Of a stretch of 64,000 nt of DNA, positions 58,771 through 64,000 are shown piece by piece. The DNA is taken from positions 61,640,416 through 61,704,415 of the forward strand of contig CM064871.1 of assembly GCA_032719365.1 (NCBI GenBank). Direction: 5' to 3'. The stretch's first letter is position 1, and each line of letters starts with the position of its first letter. The position numbers and the translations under genes are program-made. This stretch comes from Prinsepia uniflora. Lineage: Eukaryota > Streptophyta > Magnoliopsida > Rosales > Rosaceae. The notes under the pieces are model-generated. The model was not told where the DNA came from and ran no database searches. It worked only from the letters and a program-made list of their open reading frames with translations.

Positions 58771-59524
58771 TCAATCAACTTCTGGCAAGCCTTCAGCACC
58801 AATTTAAAAAGAAATAAAAGAAGAAAATCCTTCTTCTCAAGGGCTCACTCCATACCGAACTCTTCCAGTTACAATGAACGACAAATATACAACACTTGGT
58901 TCTACAAGTGGGCAATTACGCCTAAATTACCAATTAGCTTTAGTTACTCCCTATGATCCCAACCAATCAATTCAGGCCATTGGCCAACCTGTTACCCAAT
59001 ATAGGCTCCAATCATCACCCTATTTTTCGAAAGGTACCAATCATGCACTCTATTACATTGAAAGGTGTTTTAGTCTTCTTAACTCACCCTCCCAATTAGC
59101 CAAAGCCTAATTTCCACCCAAATTTCGTTATAACCCAAGCCACCTTATCAATCAATTTCTGGCAAGCCTTCAGCACCAATTTAAAAAGAAATAAAAGAAG
59201 AAAATCCTTCTTCTCAAGGGCTCACTCCATACCGAACTCTTCCAGTTACAATGAACGACAAATATACAACACTTGGTTCTACAAATGGGCAATTAAGCCT
59301 AAATTACCAATTAGCTTTAGTTACTCCCTATGATCCCAACCAATCAATTCAGGCCATTGGCCAGCCTGTTACCCAATATAGGCTCCAATCATCACCCTAT
59401 TTTTCGAAAGGTACCAATCATGCACTCTATTACATTGAAAAGTGTTTTAGTCTTCTTAACTCACCCTCCCAATTAGCCAAAGCCTAATTTCCACCCAAAT
59501 TTCGTTATAACCCAAGCCACCTTA
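58771..59524 (+). repeat. 377-bp tandem duplication within the pararetrovirus region
   Basis: Copies 58771-59147 and 59148-59524 differ at only a handful of positions. Each holds a 78-codon frame (58874-59110 and 59251-59487) that differs at three residues. The segment follows the RNase H-like relic in the same orientation, so it is most likely viral, but I do not recognise a named domain in it. The high identity shows the duplication is much younger than the surrounding decay. Confidence 0.9.
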
Positions 59525-59614
59525 CCAAGAACCTCTAGTATTACGTGACTATAATTTTCCACATAAAATCTATCAATATTAAACCCATTTATGACTAAAA
59601 TGATCCGCCAAAAT

Positions 59615-59880
59615 TGTCACGACCTGGCCCATCTAATACAATATTGTCCTATTTGGGCCCAGCCCTCACGGTTTTATTTTTGGGAGCTCATGTGCAACTT
59701 CCCAGTAGGCCACCCATCATGGGATTGCACCAGCCTCAACTCGCTTAACTTTGAAGTTCCCAAGGAATCCAAAGCCAGTGAGATCCCAAAAGGCCTTGTG
59801 TTAGATAGATGCCTGCCCACACATATAAAACACTTCACTTTCTCCCCCCCCTCCCCCCGCGAGCGATGTGGGATTGTTCA
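59615..59880 (-). mobile_element. Cassandra-like solo LTR (minus orientation)
   Basis: The plus strand starts TGTCACGACCTGGCCC and ends GATGTGGGATTGTTCA, so the minus strand starts TGAACAATCCCACATC, matching the copy at 2514. The minus strand carries the 5S-rRNA-like core (CTTCAAAGTTAAGCGAG, then ATGGGTGGCC and GGAAGTTG) near 59700-59765, and GGGAGCTCA-type flanks are on the other strand. It has no second LTR, primer site or clear target duplication. Confidence 0.75.
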
Positions 59881-59895
59881 CCGATCTTGCCTTTC

Positions 59896-59961
59896 CAAGC
59901 TCACAGGTCTTGTTTTTCAAGCTCACAGGTCTTACGTTTCAAGCTCACGGGTCTTACTCAC
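59896..59961. repeat. 22-bp tandem repeat, 3 copies
   Basis: CAAGCTCAC(A/G)GGTCTT repeats at 59896, 59918 and 59940, directly after the Cassandra-like LTR. Confidence 0.9.
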
Positions 59962-60055
59962 CGTTCTTTCTTCCAAGATCGAGTCTTACAAAAATTACTT
60001 TACCATTCCATTTACATCCTACAAATCGTCAATCAACAATAATGGGGAACCAAAC

Positions 60056-62827
60056 TGTAACGACCCGTCCCTAATTTTAAGGGTTAATTAGGACTTAAGG
60101 ACGGATTAACGAGGCTAATCGGGGATTAGTCGAGGATTAACGGACGTTCAGGGTGAAATTACGATTTTGCCCCTAAACGAGGGCGAAAATTTGAATTTTG
60201 ACCCAGAAGGTACGATGGCCGAGGACCGAGGACCGTTACATAGTTCGAATCAATACGAATTCGTAGACAGGCGGCACGTCGAAATCGGACGTTTGACGGA
60301 AAAGTTACGGTTCACAGAAGTTCGAACGAGCTATTGCACGTTTTACGAGACGGAGGCCATTTGGCAGTAAGTGGGGCCCAAATATTTTTGGACAGGCCAA
60401 TGGATGAGTGACAAGTGTCACCCATCCATTGCCCATCTCAAACACGTTCATGCATATCCTTCCTCTTTTGTTCCATCATCTTCTGTCCCACCAACTTGAG
60501 CAACCCTTCAACCCAATCCTATCCCTTCCCCGTCTGATAATGTGCGAAAACCAGAGAGTGAAGTGAGGCCGTGAGGATGGTGGCCGATCAAAGACAACAC
60601 CGCTGTGGACGGCGGAGGAACCCCGAGCAAGGTAAGCCCGGTTTTGCTCGATTTTCCTTATTTTTGAATTTGGACGTTATGGACGGTTTTAGTTGATTAG
60701 GATAGGTTTGTTAGGTTTTTAGAAAGGTTTTAGGATGGTTTTAGGTGGTGGTTGACGGCTGGGGAGCCCAGGGAGGAAACTGGGAAACTCGAACCGTGAG
60801 GGAGGAATCAAACTGGTGAGGTTTGTGGGTTTTTGGTGATTCTAATTGCATAGATAGGTTTCTAGGATCGAGGTATGAAGTTTAGGATTGGATTGGAAGG
60901 AAAAGAACAAAAATTGGATGAGTTAGGGGCCTTAACCGGCTCCGCCAGTTCGGCTGGACCGGACCAGCCCGTAAGACCCAGTCAGCTGGAGGACAGGGAT
61001 GCCCCTGTGCAGGCGCGTGAAGCCCACACGAAGGGCCTTCAGGCGGCGCGTGGGGAGGTTTTTTAATTCCATCTATTCAATTTAACGAACATTTTGAGAC
61101 TGGTTTCGAGTCGATCATACATCGTCTCGATATAGTTCGGGCTGTCCGAAGGTTTATGATCGCGTTTTAAAAATAGTTAAAAATCCCAAAAAATTAGGGG
61201 GCTTTAGTGAGGGGTTAATTAAGTAGTTAGTAACCCTCTAAAGTGATTTGGACAGGTTTAGGAGTCCCGATGAAGGTGATTGGCTCAGGAAGGCGTACAA
61301 CACGCGTATCGAGGCGGCAGTTCGGACAGTCTGTGAGTGGACTTTCTTTTATGAATCGATGCATGAATAAATGTTTTATATGAGTTTATGAACATGTTTT
61401 GTGATTCCATGAGTGCATTTGTTTGTGTATTTACTTATTGACACGTATTTCGAGGTTTTCAGTTTTATATGTGCTTATACGCGTTTATGGTTTCGGTTTT
61501 CTATGAAATGGTTTTGAAAGGGAAAACGACCCATTTGGTTTTGGTTTTGATTCGGGCATATGGCCCTATTGATGACCTACGGGTCTGAGTCGGGGTCGCG
61601 ACGGGTGCTTTGTGTACGGTGACGGACGACATGACGCACGCCTCCGAACTGGGGATGTGTTCCTTTCGGAGAGGTCATGATGCACGTTTCATTGTCGAGA
61701 AGCCACTGGAGGCTCGACTTCGGGGTGCTGACGGTATAGGAAATCGATCGGAGATGGATACACCATGATCTAGAGGTGGTCGCGGCTATGATATGTTCAC
61801 GGCGACATACCAGGATTGAGAGCAGTCCTGGATTGATGGTTGCATGCATCACTCTGATCGGAATCGTGACTGGCCCTGAGGTATCGGGCTTAATGCCCCG
61901 TTGATTTATGAGTTCAGGCTTGATTCCCAGTTAAATGGTGAAATTGGGCTAGAGGCCCAGTTGAGTCATAAGTTCGGGCTAGAGGCCCAGTTGATTTGTG
62001 TTATCGGGCGTGAGCCCCGAGTGTGGTTTTCTATACTAGTATGTATATACCCTCCTTTATGAGTTGATTAGTCTCCTCCAGACGTCGACCTGGAGAGTCA
62101 CGATCCACTACCTGGAATGAGTGATCCCCATAGGGAGCATATTCCAGGAGTGGGAGATAAGATGGAGTCTCGAACTTGATCCGGAGAGGTGCCCGGACTG
62201 GATTTCGGAGATAGAGCCTCCCAGATGGAGAATTCCTGGGTGTAGATTTGGAGTGAGACCCCGAGTAGTATGCATACTTATATATATAGAAATCGTGACA
62301 TATATCGGGGATTAGTTCCCTAGGAGTTGTGTGCCCCGTGCTGACATCAGAGAATGTCTAGGATGGGTTATGTATGTATATATGTATATGTGTATGAGAT
62401 TTCAAGGAGATGGTTTTGGACTGAGACCCACGTGTGTCGGATTTGGGCTGAGTTCCCACTTGATTTGGCTTGGGCTGAGGTCCTAGGTACTTGATTGGAT
62501 TTTGGGCTACGACCCTAATGAAGGTTTGATAAATGTTTTCGAATGCATGCATGTTTTTAGTGAAGGGCAAAAAGGTCTTTTTATGAAAATATTTTTATAA
62601 CATTTGTTTTTTCCACTCACGGCTTTAATGTTTTTGATGCCTTTCAGATTGATCTTGGATGCGGGCTATACCAGAGACCGAGACATCACATTCCTCCTTC
62701 AGATCATGGCGCTCTTTGGTAGTCCCGGCTGGGCTAAGGACGGAAATTCCCTGGTCTGACACTTCATGTCAGATGGGATCAAGTACGTCCCACGTTAATC
62801 CCAGGGGATTTGGGACGGGTCCTGTAA
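60056..62827 (+). mobile_element. Solo LTR A4 (plus orientation) in the pararetrovirus region
   Basis: A 2772-bp unit starts TGTAACGACCCGTCCC and ends GGGACGGGTCCTGTAA, with a perfect target duplication CAAAC (60051-60055 and 62828-62832). The last bases differ slightly from the usual TGACA or TGTCA end. Predicted splice-like signals: donor AGCAAG/GTAAGC at 60632, branch-like AGTTAGTAACC and acceptor TTTGGACAG ending 61255, a 77-nt exon, donor GTGAGTGGAC at 61333, TTCCACTCAC at 62611-62620, and acceptor CTTTCAG ending 62647. Frames such as 60167-60370 lie in LTR sequence. Confidence 0.9.
61333..62647 (+). other. Predicted last intron of the A4 LTR transcript
   Basis: It begins GTGAGTGGAC, has TTCCACTCAC (complementary at 9 of 10 positions) 27 nt before its acceptor, and ends TGCCTTTCAG. 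This is the same plan as in B at 15501-16429. Splicing is predicted only. Confidence 0.45.
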
Positions 62828-63410
62828 CAAACCTTACAACTTAAAATATTTCCCCAAGTCTGGTGAAGAAATTCGTTATAGTTACTATGTTTATATTGAT
62901 GCATGGTATAAAGTATTATTGCGCCAAAATGAAACTTTCACTCGTTATGGGTTTGTCAAATTTGATCAAAAATTCAAAAGCAAGTTTTGAATTTGGTTCC
63001 AAAAAAATGGTGGACCTCACATGGTCACACATTTGAAGTCATCTCCAATCTACTCCATGTAACAATTACATATTTTTGCACAGTTTACACTAGAAATAAA
63101 ACCTATGCAATCCTCTTGCAATTCATGGTGGGATATCATTGTCTATTTATTCCACACAAAATGGTGGGATAAGATTGATATAGAATGAATTATCCTGATG
63201 GTCAACAAAGAGTTCCCTCCAATAAAAAAAATCAGAAAAGCCAGTATTTTTAGTGGCATCCTCATCAACTCTCTCAATTAAAGGTAATTCTAAATCAGAA
63301 CTCCAAGACCAAGCCAAACAACTCATGATACAAGCTAACCAAATGAAAAATGATGAGAATCAGATTCTGGATGATCCGACCTCTCCTAACTCCTCAATGA
63401 TACGCAAAAA
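62828..63410 (+). pseudogene. Degenerate sequence right of A4, probable continuation of the pararetrovirus relic
   Basis: Short plus-strand open pieces with a shared protein-like run (about 62850-63060, for example VYIDAWYKVLLRQNET) are broken by stops. Direction and decay match the viral fragment left of A4, and A4 plus the Cassandra LTR would have split one viral copy. I cannot name the viral domain, so the link is inference from position. Confidence 0.35.
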
Positions 63411-64000
63411 CTAAGTATTAAAGTAAACACAAAGTCACACTCAACACTTAAGGAAACGTACGCAATTAAAAACCTTTTTTTTGTAGATTGTAGCATTGAT
63501 AAGTAGGGATCGTTCTTAACCGGGGATTGAGGATACCTAAGTATGATTATCGTTTGATTGATTAATTAGGGGGTAGTTAATTGTTTCGATTATCCTAAGT
63601 GATTAACTAATCTAAACTAACTTAATCTATTATTTACATGGTCAACTCATCTTTAACCTAACTCATTCATGAATTCTATTAATTTCAACCTATGAAATCC
63701 TCTAATTCTAACCTTACGAGTTACATGTATATTCTCTTTGGTACGTGCTCGGCGACAGCCTGACATACACTTTCAATGAATTAGACTCGGGGACAGCCCG
63801 ACATATCTAATCAAGCATTAAGCACAAACATACAATCATAAGTAAAACTAGAATCATAAAATACATAGAATATTGAAGCAATACAAATCATAAAACCAAG
63901 AATAATATTAGAAATCAGTTCATAAACCAAGATATTCAAGCACAAAAGATAATTATAAGGTAAAGAGGTCGTGTTACACTTTTTCTCTTCGGGACACCCA
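63411..64000. other. Unassigned AT-rich sequence at the right edge
   Basis: No gene is seen. A 45-base imperfect repeat occurs at about 63750-63815 (CTCGG(C/G)GACAGCC(T/C)GACATA twice). It may be part of an element that continues beyond the window. Confidence 0.4.

Noticed and set aside
60056..62827. A DNA transposon with 16-bp terminal inverted repeats
   Set aside because: The 5-bp target duplication, TG start, LTR-like size and colinearity with other solo LTRs fit an LTR; the inverted ends are part of the family's LTR termini.

Overview
This is nuclear DNA of a eudicot plant, probably a woody rosid-like species, although the window alone does not fix the species. The signs are spliced genes with GT-AG introns, a plant threonyl-tRNA synthetase and an RSS3-type regulator, Ty3/gypsy elements primed by initiator tRNA-Met, Cassandra-type LTRs carrying 5S rRNA sequence, and an endogenous pararetrovirus fragment. 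Only two host genes look functional.

Left third (1-31961): almost pure LTR-retrotransposon DNA with four-deep nesting. A decayed minus-strand element (C1) occupies about 1-6240 and contains a Cassandra-like solo LTR (2514-2808). A solo LTR (A1, 6371-9216, TSD CATAA) follows. A second C-type solo LTR (C2, 9428-31961) is split by solo LTR A2 (10079-13092) and by solo LTR A3 (13523-29886, TSD GATTA). A3 is split by a complete Tekay-like chromovirus (B, 13675-27390, LTRs of about 3045 bp), whose gag-pol is split by solo LTR D (18409-21463, TSD CCGGA).

Middle (31962-45460): AT-rich relic DNA, then a 20-exon threonyl-tRNA synthetase gene on the plus strand (33440-42390, 718 codons) with two start codons fitting dual targeting. 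Two small DNA transposons sit in its intron 10. A 55-bp minisatellite separates it from a convergent, seven-exon minus-strand gene (43236-45330, 436 codons) of the bHLH-MYC N-terminal-domain family related to RICE SALT SENSITIVE 3.

Right (45461-64000): a long gene-poor spacer, then relics: a plus-strand plant-mobile-domain-like pseudogene (about 53031-55660), a minus-strand gag-like pseudogene (about 55900-57434), and a broken pararetrovirus segment from about 57564 that carries a 377-bp tandem duplication, a reversed Cassandra LTR and solo LTR A4 (60056-62827, TSD CAAAC).

The most interesting signal is shared by all the large LTRs. Each appears to carry a conserved intron set, and the last intron begins GTGAGTGGAC and has the reverse complement GTCCACTCAC roughly 20-40 nt before its acceptor. 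In several families this intron holds arrays of covarying inverted repeats (GAGTTTAAAGACTC / GGGTTTAAAGACCC). I know of no description of this arrangement, but I could not search for one.
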